Origin: JAKEGN01 sp964465665
GTDB taxonomy: Bacteria; Pseudomonadota; Gammaproteobacteria; Steroidobacterales; Woeseiaceae
DNA length: 15,819 bases
Assembly (NCBI GenBank): GCA_964465665.1
Contig: CAYXKM010000237.1
Coordinates: 1 to 15,819, forward strand
Direction: 5' to 3'
The translations under genes and the position numbers were made by a program. A model generated the notes under the pieces. The model was not told the origin of the DNA and ran no database searches. It was given only the letters and a program-made list of their open reading frames with translations. Shown piece after piece: positions 1 to 6,656 of the stretch (position 1 is the first letter of the stretch; every line of letters begins with the position of its first letter).

Positions 1-1
1 G

Positions 2-742
2 CTTGCCGTCGGCGAGGACTTCAGTCATTTCACAGATCGCATGGGACTTGGAGCAGTCGCCGGTCTCAGTTTCCCCAGTCCCTATGCGCTGGAAAAGCAC
101 GGGTTGATTTTCCTGCCGCCCGGTCTGCCGGCGCCATCCGATGCGGAACACACCGAGCGCATGCTGGAGACGGTTTTTCCGCTGCTCGATCTGACCACGG
201 GCGGGATGTTCTGCCTGTTTACCAGTCATCGTGCCCTGAATGCCGCCAGAAAATGGGTGAGCCGACACAAGCGGCTGTTGCGCGGGCGACCGTTGCTGGT
301 GCAGGGAGAGGCGCCGCGCGACGATCTTCTGCGGCGTTTTCGCGATCATCGCAATGCGGTGTTGCTCGGTACCGGCAGTTTCTGGGAGGGCGTCGATGTG
401 CGCGGGCAGGCACTGACCATCGTCGCGATCGACAAGCTGCCGTTTGCTTCGCCCGCCGACCCGCTCATGATGGCGCGGCTGGAATTCATTCGCAGGCGCG
501 GCGGCAACGGATTCACCGAGCATCAGTTGCCGCAGGCCGCGCTGGCCCTGAAACAGGGTGCAGGCCGCCTGCTTCGCGACCAGGCTGACTACGGCGTTAT
601 CGTGTTGTGCGACCCGCGCATCACGGGCAAGAGTTACGGGCAGCTGTTCCTCAAATGCCTCGAGCCGATGCAAAGCACCGAGTCCATCGACGAAGTTGCG
701 GCATTCCTCACACAGCATGAGGCACGGAGCCGGGCCGGATGA
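2..742 (+). CDS. yoaA: YoaA/DinG-family ATP-dependent DNA helicase, C-terminal part (5' end outside window)
   Basis: This is the 3' portion of a superfamily 2 iron–sulfur DNA helicase related to DinG and XPD; the reading frame is open from the first bases. The motif block reading LLGTGSFWEGVDVRG (bases about 361–405) matches helicase motif V, and QGAGRLLR (about 556–579) matches motif VI with its arginine finger. The earlier SFPSPY stretch fits the short region that opens the second RecA-like domain in this family. The Walker A, DEAH and Fe–S cysteine regions would lie upstream and cannot be checked. The stop overlaps the tsaB start (ATGA), the same pairing as yoaA–tsaB in Escherichia coli, which is why YoaA is preferred over DinG. 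YoaA is known to help repair stalled replication forks in E. coli. Family is certain; the paralogue choice rests on context. Confidence 0.9.
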   Translation, partial: LAVGEDFSHFTDRMGLGAVAGLSFPSPYALEKHGLIFLPPGLPAPSDAEHTERMLETVFPLLDLTTGGMFCLFTSHRALNAARKWVSRHKRLLRGRPLLVQGEAPRDDLLRRFRDHRNAVLLGTGSFWEGVDVRGQALTIVAIDKLPFASPADPLMMARLEFIRRRGGNGFTEHQLPQAALALKQGAGRLLRDQADYGVIVLCDPRITGKSYGQLFLKCLEPMQSTESIDEVAAFLTQHEARSRAG

Positions 743-1428
743 GGCTGCTCGCCATCGATACGTCCAGCGAAGCGTGCTCGGCCGCACTGCAGGATGGCGA
801 TGTCATCACCGAACGATTCCGGGTCGAACCGCGCGAACACACGCGGATACTACTGCCCATGATCCGGGAACTGCTGCACGAACGCGGCCTTGCCGTACGG
901 GACCTGGATGCTGTGGTACTCGGCAATGGGCCCGGCTCGTTCATAGGCATGCGCATCTCGGCATCGGTAGCGCAGGGCCTTTGTTTCGGCGCCGGTCTGC
1001 CGCTGGTACCGGTGTCGTCGCTGGCGGCAATTGCCGCGGAAGTGATGCAATGTGAAAAGGCGGACAAGGTCGCTGTCGCGCAGGATGCGCGCATGAGCGA
1101 GGTGTACTTCGCCGCTTATGTGGCAAAAGATGTGGGATTGCCTGTGGCCGAGGACCCGGAATCGATCGTCCCGGTGGATCGGCGCGACCTGCTGCAAGGT
1201 ACGGGCTGGACCGCGGCGGGAGCCGGCTGGCAGCGGTATCCGCAATTGGTCGAAGCGTGCAGGACGGCGGTAACGGCAACCAGCACCGTGATTTATCCGC
1301 GCGCAGCTCATGTGTTGCGCATCGGCGCGGTTGCCTGGCGCGCCGGGCAATCGATCGATGCGGAACGGTTGCAACCGGCTTATTTGCGCACCAAAGTCGC
1401 CGAGCCGTCGGCGGGCGCCATACTGTAA
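739..1428 (+). CDS. tsaB: tRNA threonylcarbamoyladenosine biosynthesis protein TsaB
   Basis: TsaB is the non-catalytic ASKHA-fold partner of TsaD in the TsaBDE complex, which transfers threonylcarbamoyl to A37 of ANN-decoding tRNAs in the cytoplasm. The N-terminus MRLLAIDTSSEACSAAL is the typical phosphate-1-like strand, H34 corresponds to the conserved SREHT-type motif, and GPGSF at residues 64–68 is the family signature. The usual T-G after GPGSF is I-G here, and the usual RIG is RIS; both changes are mild. At 229 residues the length is normal. The ATG overlaps the upstream helicase stop by ATGA, implying translational coupling. The stop codon TAA (1426–1428) lies inside a Pho-box-like repeat upstream of phoB, so the gene end and a regulatory site share bases. 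Alternative starts are unlikely because the motif begins at residue 1. Confidence 0.96.
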   Translation: MRLLAIDTSSEACSAALQDGDVITERFRVEPREHTRILLPMIRELLHERGLAVRDLDAVVLGNGPGSFIGMRISASVAQGLCFGAGLPLVPVSSLAAIAAEVMQCEKADKVAVAQDARMSEVYFAAYVAKDVGLPVAEDPESIVPVDRRDLLQGTGWTAAGAGWQRYPQLVEACRTAVTATSTVIYPRAAHVLRIGAVAWRAGQSIDAERLQPAYLRTKVAEPSAGAIL

Positions 1429-1440
1429 TATTCCTGAAAC
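1423..1440 (+). promoter_or_regulatory. Candidate Pho box 1 upstream of phoB (overlaps tsaB stop)
   Basis: CTGTAAT (1423–1429) and CTGAAAC (1434–1440) form two heptamers on an 11-bp period with a 4-bp spacer. That is the architecture of PhoB-binding direct repeats (consensus CTGTCAT, N4, CTGTCAT). It sits about 147 bp before the phoB start and contains the tsaB stop codon. Recognition is by eye only; the second unit matches the consensus at CTG-A. Confidence 0.5.
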
Positions 1441-1465
1441 AATTCCGCAGGCCGATTTCTGCATT

Positions 1466-1481
1466 TTCGCCGGCCGGCGAA
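1466..1481. repeat. 16-bp perfect palindrome in the tsaB–phoB gap
   Basis: TTCGCCGGCCGGCGAA is a perfect palindrome between the two Pho-box candidates. As RNA it could fold into a short GC-rich hairpin 38 bases after the tsaB stop, but no T-run follows. It may be a weak 3'-end structure for the yoaA–tsaB transcript or an operator. Its CCGGCCGG core recurs in the palindrome between pstS and pstC. Confidence 0.45.
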
Positions 1482-1505
1482 CGCGGAAGGCCGGGCGTCA
1501 CGGAT

Positions 1506-1539
1506 CTGTAATATACCGTTGCTGTAATACCGCGGTAAC
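1506..1539 (+). promoter_or_regulatory. Candidate Pho box 2 upstream of phoB
   Basis: CTGTAAT (1522–1528), a 4-bp spacer and CGGTAAC (1533–1539) make an 11-bp-period pair. An extra CTGTAAT at 1506–1512 lies 16 bp upstream and out of phase. TAATAT at 1509–1514 could be a -10 element, perhaps served by box 1 or by a basal promoter. PhoB autoregulates phoBR in E. coli, so a site here is expected. The box position relative to a -10 is not canonical. Confidence 0.5.
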
Positions 1540-1571
1540 GTCCAGCAACAGCGCGCCTTACCGGCGTCGAC

Positions 1572-1576
1572 GAGGA
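1572..1576 (+). promoter_or_regulatory. Ribosome binding site that decides the phoB start
   Basis: GAGGA lies 10 bases before the ATG at 1587 but only one base before the ATG at 1578, so it can serve only the second ATG. Confidence 0.7.
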
Positions 1577-1586
1577 AATGCAGACA

Positions 1587-2285
1587 ATGGCGGCAACCAA
1601 GGTACTGATCGTGGAGGATGAAACGCCGATCCGCGAGATGATTGCATTTCACCTTGTCCGGGCCGGTTTTGACACTCTCGAGGCGGCCGATTGTCGCCGG
1701 GCTCGTGAACTGCTTGCGGATGAGAGGCCGGACCTTGCGCTGATCGACTGGATGCTGCCCGATATGAGTGGTCTCGAGCTTACGCGCACGCTGCGGCGAG
1801 ACCAGGACAATGAAAACCTCGCGATCATAATGCTGACGGCGCGCGCCGATGAGAATGACAAAGTATCGGGTCTCGACAGTGGCGCCGACGACTACCTGAC
1901 CAAACCGTTTTCTCCGCGCGAACTGGTTGCCCGCATACAGGCTGTGCTGCGCCGATCCGGCACATCCGACGATGCGGTGCTCAAGGCCAACCTGCTGGAA
2001 TTGGACCCGGCAGGTCATCGCGTACTCGCGGCCGGCCGGGAAGTTCCGCTCGGGCCCACCGAATACCGTCTCCTGCATTTTCTGATGTCGCACCCGGAGC
2101 GGGTCTATAGCCGGTCACTGTTGCTCGATCGCGTCTGGGGCGCGAACGTTTACATCGAAGAACGCACAGTGGACGTGCATGTGCGCCGGTTGCGCAAAGC
2201 GCTGGAGCGCAGTGGCGCCGATCGTTACATCCAGACGGTGAGAGGTGCAGGCTATCGATTCTCGTCCAGAAACACCGATGCCTGA
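1587..2285 (+). CDS. phoB: Phosphate regulon response regulator PhoB
   Basis: OmpR-family response regulator that, once phosphorylated by PhoR, binds Pho boxes and activates phosphate-starvation genes. Numbered from the ATG at 1587 (232 residues), the receiver domain carries E10/D11, the phospho-acceptor D54, T84 and K106, each at the expected family position. The C-terminal winged helix (about 130–229) ends in RTVDVHVRRLRKALE, the DNA-recognition helix region, and VRGAGYRF. I chose the second ATG because the GAGGA site leaves no room before the one at 1578; the upstream start would add only three residues. The gene overlaps phoR by 8 bp, so the two are co-translated. Two direct-repeat Pho boxes upstream suggest autoregulation. 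The neighbouring phoR, phoU and pst genes make PhoB the clear choice over other OmpR-family members. Confidence 0.97.
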   Translation: MAATKVLIVEDETPIREMIAFHLVRAGFDTLEAADCRRARELLADERPDLALIDWMLPDMSGLELTRTLRRDQDNENLAIIMLTARADENDKVSGLDSGADDYLTKPFSPRELVARIQAVLRRSGTSDDAVLKANLLELDPAGHRVLAAGREVPLGPTEYRLLHFLMSHPERVYSRSLLLDRVWGANVYIEERTVDVHVRRLRKALERSGADRYIQTVRGAGYRFSSRNTDA

Positions 2286-3603
2286 ATCCTGGCGCCGATA
2301 TGTTGGCACCACGCTGCTGCTGCTCGCCGGCGGAACACTCATCGGTTGGTACTACGGACACGCTCTGTGGGGGCTGCTGATTGCGTCGCTTGCGAGCCTG
2401 GCGTGGCACATGCGCCAGCTGTTGGTGTTCGATCACGCACTGCGCAGCGGCAATTTCGACGCGTTCCGATACGGCGATGGCATCTGGCCTCAGATATTTG
2501 CGCGTTTCCGCTTTCTCAAGGATCGCGGGCGCAAGCACAAGCAGGCTTACCGGCAATTGCTGAAGGAAATCAGGGAATCGACCAATGCAATCCCGGACGG
2601 CGGTATCGTTCTGAACGGTCGGTACGAGATCCTGACCTGTAACACCGCCGCTCAGACGCTGCTCGGCTTGAAGCAACGGCAGGATCGCGGGCAACGTATC
2701 GACAACATGATTCGAAATCCGCAGTTCAATGAGTATCTGAAAACGGGAGTCCCGGCTGCGGGCATCGAGATCCCGTCACCCGCACACCCTGGCACCTGGT
2801 TGCTCTGCCGCCTGGTTCCGTATGGCGGTGACCAGCAGCTGCTGCTGGTCAGGGATATCACGGAACGAAAACGCATGGCCACAATGCGACGGGAATTTGT
2901 TGCCAATGCGTCGCACGAATTGAGATCACCCCTGACAGTAATCTGCGGTTATCTCGATGCCCTGGTCGATGACCCTGAGGTCCCCGCAGGATGGCGAGCA
3001 CCGGTCGCAAAAATGCGTGCACAGGCGACCCGGATGAACAACATCGTCGCCGAGCTCCTCGAACTCTCCCGGCTGGAAGCGGCCACGGCAGAACGGGAGG
3101 ACCAGCCGATCGACGTTGCCGCGCTGCTGGCGTCGACCAGAAAGGCATACACCGGCGGTGCGCCGCATCCACAACTCATTGTCGAATGCGAATCCCGCGC
3201 GCATCTCATGGGACAACTGGCGGAAATCGAATCGGTCGTGACCAACCTGCTGACCAACGCCATGCGTCATACGCCGCCATCCGGAACCGTGACCCTGAGC
3301 TGGCGCAGCAGTCCGGGAGGCGCGGAACTGGTGGTCAGCGACACGGGCGAGGGCATCGCCGAGGAACATATACCGAGGTTGACCGAACGTTTCTTTCGAG
3401 TGGATGCGGGCAGGAGCCGGGAAGACGGTGGCATCGGTCTGGGCCTTGCGATTGTGAAACACGCGCTCGAGCGACACGAGGCAAAACTGGAAATTCGCAG
3501 CCGGCTCGGTCTGGGATCGACCTTCATCTGCCAGTTTCCATCCAGTCGCATCGTTGCCGCGGTGATTGCCCCGATTTTTGGAAAAGCACGTTCGGCGGAT
3601 TGA
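2278..3603 (+). CDS. phoR: Phosphate regulon sensor histidine kinase PhoR
   Basis: Inner-membrane histidine kinase of 441 residues that phosphorylates and dephosphorylates PhoB according to signals from the Pst transporter and PhoU. Two adjacent hydrophobic segments (about 10–26 and 27–43) have almost no periplasmic loop, typical of PhoR, which does not sense phosphate directly. A charged linker and a PAS domain (about 95–195) follow. The HisKA motif VANASHELRSPLT places the phospho-histidine at H213. The ATPase domain has an N box (N323, N327), a G1 box DTGEG (355–359) and a G2 box GIGLGLAI (385–392). The ATG at 2278 lies inside the last codons of phoB; a GTG at 2245 is possible but would overlap phoB by 41 bp. 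The last 15 residues past the ATPase core are unremarkable. Confidence 0.97.
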   Translation: MPESWRRYVGTTLLLLAGGTLIGWYYGHALWGLLIASLASLAWHMRQLLVFDHALRSGNFDAFRYGDGIWPQIFARFRFLKDRGRKHKQAYRQLLKEIRESTNAIPDGGIVLNGRYEILTCNTAAQTLLGLKQRQDRGQRIDNMIRNPQFNEYLKTGVPAAGIEIPSPAHPGTWLLCRLVPYGGDQQLLLVRDITERKRMATMRREFVANASHELRSPLTVICGYLDALVDDPEVPAGWRAPVAKMRAQATRMNNIVAELLELSRLEAATAEREDQPIDVAALLASTRKAYTGGAPHPQLIVECESRAHLMGQLAEIESVVTNLLTNAMRHTPPSGTVTLSWRSSPGGAELVVSDTGEGIAEEHIPRLTERFFRVDAGRSREDGGIGLGLAIVKHALERHEAKLEIRSRLGLGSTFICQFPSSRIVAAVIAPIFGKARSAD

Positions 3604-3631
3604 AACCGGTGCCCGGCGGCGCTGGCTATAA

Positions 3632-3671
3632 ATGTCACAAAACTGCAATATTGTGGTCATGTTCCGGAAAT
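3632..3671 (+). promoter_or_regulatory. Pho-box-like heptamer array upstream of phoU
   Basis: ATGTCAC (3632–3638), CTGCAAT (3643–3649), TGGTCAT (3654–3660) and weaker CGGAAAT (3665–3671) start exactly 11 bp apart, the period of PhoB repeats on one DNA face. It begins 28 bp after the phoR stop. I could not identify a convincing -10 element at the usual distance. Confidence 0.6.
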
Positions 3672-3678
3672 CACCGGC

Positions 3679-3696
3679 TTGTAACGTTATTGTCAC
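3679..3696 (+). promoter_or_regulatory. Pho box upstream of phoU
   Basis: TTGTAAC (3679–3685), spacer GTTA and TTGTCAC (3690–3696) form an 11-bp-period direct repeat that closely resembles a PhoB site. It is offset by 3 bp from the phase of the heptamer array just upstream. A small inverted repeat, GTCGGT (3701–3706) and ACCGAC (3711–3716), follows. The rest of the 292-bp phoR–phoU gap (to 3895) shows no gene; it contains a 9-bp tandem repeat ATGCAGGCR at 3822–3839. Confidence 0.62.
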
Positions 3697-3895
3697 AGAA
3701 GTCGGTACGCACCGACGATTCGTATTTGATCTGCGGCGGCTTGCGGAACATTGACGGCCGCAGGGTCAAGTAAACGTCATATTTGAGGCATACGATCGAA
3801 TTCTTAACGGCACAGAACGCAATGCAGGCGATGCAGGCACTTCGGCCAGGCAGCGACCGCAATTCCAGTCACGCACGTTTAATGTAGATACTAGG

Positions 3896-4597
3896 ATGCA
3901 AACCACCGATTTGACAGGCCACATCTCCAGGCGCTTCAACAAGGACCTCGACAACCTGCGCAACAGCGTTCTCAGTATGGGAGGACTGGTCGAGACGCAG
4001 CTGTCCGACGCAATCATGGCCATCGTAAGTGGCGACAGCGCACTCGGGTTGCGGGTTGCCAAGGACGATTACAAGGTCAACAAACTCGAGGTCAGCATTG
4101 ACGAGGAATGCGGTCGCATACTTGCCACCCGCGCACCGGCCGCCAGTGATCTGCGATTGACGGTAGCGATCATCAAGACCATTACCGATCTTGAGAGAAT
4201 CGGCGATGAAGCCGAAAAAATCGGTTATCTGGCGTCCAAGCTTGCCGGGATGGATCGGCCGGCAGATTCGTACCGCGAACTGAAGAATCTAGGTCACCAT
4301 GTCCTGCAGATGCTGCGTGATGCGATGAATGCTTTTGCTCGTCTCGACGTTGAAGCGTCGAAACTCATCCTGCTGGAAGACGAACGCGTCGATGAAGAAT
4401 ACGATGCGATCACCCGGCAGTGCATAACATTCATGATGGAGGATCCCGGCAGCGTGCGCCGGGTGATGAATGTCACCTGGGCGGCCCGTGCGCTGGAGCG
4501 GATAGGCGATCATGCCAAAAATATCTGCGAATACGTGATTTACATGGTCGAAGGTCGCGATATCCGGCATACCCGTCACGGCCAGGAAGACCTCTAG
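3896..4597 (+). CDS. phoU: Phosphate-specific transport system accessory protein PhoU
   Basis: Cytoplasmic, all-helical regulator of 233 residues that restrains PhoR kinase activity through PstB/PhoR when phosphate is plentiful. Two tandem three-helix PhoU repeats are visible. Each carries the metal-binding signature E-R-I-G-D: residues 100–104 (DLERIGDEAEKI) and 201–205 (ALERIGDHAKNI). Length is normal. The ATG at 3896 gives the usual short N-terminal tail before the first helix; the preceding AGG touches the start codon, so the ribosome site is poor. The gene has its own Pho-box-bearing upstream region and lies about 2 kb before pstSCAB rather than at its 3' end as in E. coli. dsbB follows after 24 bp on the same strand. 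Confidence 0.97.
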   Translation: MQTTDLTGHISRRFNKDLDNLRNSVLSMGGLVETQLSDAIMAIVSGDSALGLRVAKDDYKVNKLEVSIDEECGRILATRAPAASDLRLTVAIIKTITDLERIGDEAEKIGYLASKLAGMDRPADSYRELKNLGHHVLQMLRDAMNAFARLDVEASKLILLEDERVDEEYDAITRQCITFMMEDPGSVRRVMNVTWAARALERIGDHAKNICEYVIYMVEGRDIRHTRHGQEDL

Positions 4598-4621
4598 TCA
4601 GGGCCTGGTCGCGAGAGCCCG

Positions 4622-5110
4622 GTGCTTGCAAGTCGTCGATCGCTGAATCTGCTGGGGTTCCTCAGCTGTGCCGCATTGATGGCGTACGCCCTGTATGCTG
4701 AGCACGTGCTGCTGCTGACGCCCTGTCCGTTGTGTGTACTGCAACGCCTGGCAGTCATACTGCTCGGTCTCGTATTTCTCGCTGCCGCGATCCACGGTTC
4801 GAACGGCATGGCGCGCTTTGTGTATGCGGCTTTGCTGACCGTCCCGGCGGTGGGCGGCGCGGGTGTTGCCGGCTGGCACGTCTGGCTGCAAAACCTGCCG
4901 CCGGACCAGGTACCGACCTGTGGTCCCGGCCTCGACTACATGATCGAAAGCTTTCCGCTCGCCGAAGTATTGAAAATGATCTTCAGTGGTTCCGGCGAGT
5001 GCGCATCGGTGGACTGGCAGTTCCTCGGATTGTCGATGCCGGCATGGGTCCTGATCGCCATCGTTACCGTCGGTAGCGTCGGGATCTGGAACAACCTGCG
5101 CAAGTTCTGA
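4622..5110 (+). CDS. dsbB: Disulfide bond formation protein B (DsbB)
   Basis: Inner-membrane quinone reductase that re-oxidises the periplasmic thiol oxidase DsbA. Its 162 residues show four hydrophobic helices (about 9–25, 41–58, 66–84, 140–157). All four catalytic cysteines are present: C35-P-L-C38 in the first periplasmic loop and C100 and C127 in the second, matching E. coli C41, C44, C104 and C130. The start is GTG at 4622, with GAGAG about 7 bases upstream; no in-frame ATG precedes the first helix. The 24-bp distance from phoU and the absence of a visible promoter between them suggest co-transcription, which would make dsbB an unusual passenger of the phosphate regulon. No dsbA is in the window. 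Confidence 0.96.
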   Translation: MLASRRSLNLLGFLSCAALMAYALYAEHVLLLTPCPLCVLQRLAVILLGLVFLAAAIHGSNGMARFVYAALLTVPAVGGAGVAGWHVWLQNLPPDQVPTCGPGLDYMIESFPLAEVLKMIFSGSGECASVDWQFLGLSMPAWVLIAIVTVGSVGIWNNLRKF

Positions 5111-5149
5111 CGCAGACTGACCGGGATCGTAAACGGCGCCGCGGCGGCA

Positions 5150-5273
5150 TGCCCTTCTCGCCCGCAAACGGCAACTCGCTCAACGGGCATCCGGCGCTCC
5201 GGGTCGGCGCCAGGACCGTTGCCCTTCGAGCGAGTTAGAATTTCCGAGTGAGAAGGGCAACGGCCCTGGTGCC
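5150..5273. repeat. Inverted-repeat complex between convergent dsbB and dapE
   Basis: The left arm 5206–5227 and right arm 5252–5273 are complementary over 22 bp with one wobble and one A·C mismatch, around a 24-base loop; the inner 12 bp (CCGTTGCCCTTC / GAAGGGCAACGG) are perfect. A competing pairing exists: TGCCCTTCTC (5150–5159) with GAGAAGGGCA (5250–5259), plus AACTCGCTC (5173–5181) with GAGCGAGTT (5228–5236). The complex fills most of the 188-bp gap between two gene 3' ends. A bidirectional transcription stop or a REP-type repeat is plausible. There is no clean T-run on either strand, so I do not call it a proven intrinsic terminator. Confidence 0.6.
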
Positions 5274-5298
5274 GTAATTTGTCCGATTCCGTCCTCGG

Positions 5299-6441
5299 CT
5301 AAAGCAACAGGCGCTCCATGATGCCGCGATACATGCGGGTCAGGCGTGCAATGTCCGCAACGATGACGTGTTCGTTCGCTTTGTGGATCGATGCACCCAC
5401 CGGGCCCAGTTCGACCACGTCCGTTCCGGCGGGCGCGATGAAACGGCCGTCCGACGTGCCGCCGCCGGTTGACAGCTGTGGCTCGGTGCCTGTCACTTCC
5501 CTGACAGCCGCGACCACGGCATCGCTCAAGCGCCCCGCCGCGGTCAGGAACGGCTCGCCGGACAGGTGCCAGTCAAGACGGTAATCCAGGTCGTACTCGT
5601 TCAATAGCGCGGCGACCCTGGTCTTCAGACCGTCGTGTGTCCACACTGTGGAATAGCGGAAGTTGAAGCGTGCAACGAGCTCGCCCGGTGTCACGTTCGG
5701 CGCCCCGGCGCTGCTGTGAATCTCGACGACCTGAAAACTGGTCGGCGGAAAATGTTCGTTGCCGTTGTCCCATTCGATCTCGTGGAGCCGGGCCAGCACC
5801 GGTGCGAAACGACTGATCGGGTTGTCGGCGAGCTGCGGGTACGCCACATGGCCCTGGATACCACGGATGGTGACGATGCCACTCAAGGAACCTCGTCGGC
5901 CGATCCTGATGGTATCGCCGAGTAGCACCTGGCTTGAGGGTTCGCCAAGCACGCACCAGTCGATGTGTTGCCGGCGGTCGCGCAGGGTTTGCATCACTTT
6001 GAGAGTGCCGTCTCTTGCCCTGCCTTCTTCGTCGCTGGTAACGAGCACCGCAAGACTGCCGGTATGCTGCGGGTGCTCGGCAACGAACTGCTCGATGGCA
6101 ACCGTCATGGCAGCGAGTCCGCTTTTCATGTCGGCGGCGCCACGTCCGTAAAGTATGCCCTCCTTGATAACGGGTTCGAACGGGTCCGTTTTCCAGGCAT
6201 CGGCCGGGCCGCTGGGCACCACGTCCGTATGTCCGGCAAAGCACAGCATAGGGCGAACATCGCCACGTTGTGCCCAGAGATTGCTCACATCGCCGAATGG
6301 CATCGATTCGCAACGGAAACCCAGGATTTCAAGCTTTGCTGCGAGGATCGCCTGGCATCCGGCATCCTCCGGAGTCACCGAGCGACGACGTAGCAGTTGA
6401 GACAGCAGCTCGATTGCCGGATCTGTGCTTCCTGTACTCAT
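5299..6441 (-). CDS. dapE: Succinyl-diaminopimelate desuccinylase
   Basis: Dinuclear zinc M20-family hydrolase that cleaves N-succinyl-LL-diaminopimelate to succinate and LL-diaminopimelate in lysine and peptidoglycan-precursor synthesis. The protein has 380 residues, the normal length. Metal and catalytic residues are all visible: H71 and D73 (GHTDVVP), D104 (GRGAADMK), the general base E138 and metal ligand E139 (SDEEG), E167 (GEPSS) and H353 (SIHKANE). The dimerisation-domain histidine H198 is in RGIQGHVAYP. The ATG at 6441 is directly before the family's first helix. It lies on the − strand, convergent with dsbB and divergent from pstS. It would be the downstream partner of yffB, were pstSCAB not between them. 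Confidence 0.97.
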   Translation of the reverse strand: MSTGSTDPAIELLSQLLRRRSVTPEDAGCQAILAAKLEILGFRCESMPFGDVSNLWAQRGDVRPMLCFAGHTDVVPSGPADAWKTDPFEPVIKEGILYGRGAADMKSGLAAMTVAIEQFVAEHPQHTGSLAVLVTSDEEGRARDGTLKVMQTLRDRRQHIDWCVLGEPSSQVLLGDTIRIGRRGSLSGIVTIRGIQGHVAYPQLADNPISRFAPVLARLHEIEWDNGNEHFPPTSFQVVEIHSSAGAPNVTPGELVARFNFRYSTVWTHDGLKTRVAALLNEYDLDYRLDWHLSGEPFLTAAGRLSDAVVAAVREVTGTEPQLSTGGGTSDGRFIAPAGTDVVELGPVGASIHKANEHVIVADIARLTRMYRGIMERLLL

Positions 6442-6477
6442 GGCAGACCGCCAGGGATTCCAGACGTGACTACAGGA

Positions 6478-6506
6478 TTACCAAGTATCATACTGATATG
6501 TATACA
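6478..6506 (+). promoter_or_regulatory. pstS: Candidate sigma-70 promoter for pstS
   Basis: TTACCA (6478–6483) and TATACA (6501–6506) each match four of six consensus bases with a 17-bp spacer. If used, the pstS leader would be about 145 bases long and begin just before the 20-bp palindrome. The palindrome ATGTATACAT (6498–6507) overlaps the -10. Confidence 0.3.
6487..6492 (-). promoter_or_regulatory. dapE: Candidate -10 element for dapE
   Basis: On the − strand this reads TATGAT, one base from the sigma-70 -10 consensus, about 46 bp before the dapE ATG. No good -35 is seen at 16–18 bp. It overlaps the candidate pstS promoter, so the two divergent promoters may compete. Confidence 0.35.
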
Positions 6507-6526
6507 TAAAAACTCTGATCAGATGC

Positions 6527-6546
6527 AGCATCGGCGCGCCGATGCT
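6527..6546. repeat. 20-bp perfect palindrome in the dapE–pstS divergent region
   Basis: AGCATCGGCGCGCCGATGCT is self-complementary over all 20 bases. It lies 110 bp before the pstS start. It could be an operator for a dimeric regulator or a leader hairpin (8-bp stem, 4-base loop). Smaller palindromes flank it: CTGATCAG at 6515–6522 and ATGTATACAT at 6498–6507. Confidence 0.6.
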
Positions 6547-6559
6547 TCAAGACGGCGGT

Positions 6560-6577
6560 GCAACAAATCCGTAACAG
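6560..6577 (-). promoter_or_regulatory. Weak Pho-box-like pair upstream of pstS
   Basis: On the − strand CTGTTAC, a 4-bp spacer and TTGTTGC lie on an 11-bp period. The second unit is poor and the orientation points toward dapE. It is the best PhoB-like site I can find before pstS, and I regard it as doubtful. Confidence 0.2.
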
Positions 6578-6656
6578 TTGATGGTTAAGCTTCGGCTCAA
6601 CCCACCGGAAGTTCAGCTGGCGCTGCTTTGCAGCCGCAGCATGACTGGAGCCAACA

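Noticed and set aside
2245..3603. GTG at 2245 as the phoR start
   Set aside because: It would overlap phoB by 41 bp. The ATG at 2278 gives the ordinary short overlap and places the first membrane helix near the N-terminus.
3822..3887. A 21-codon leader peptide frame (ATG at 3822) before phoU
   Set aside because: It has no ribosome binding site and stems from a 9-bp tandem repeat; nothing indicates translation.
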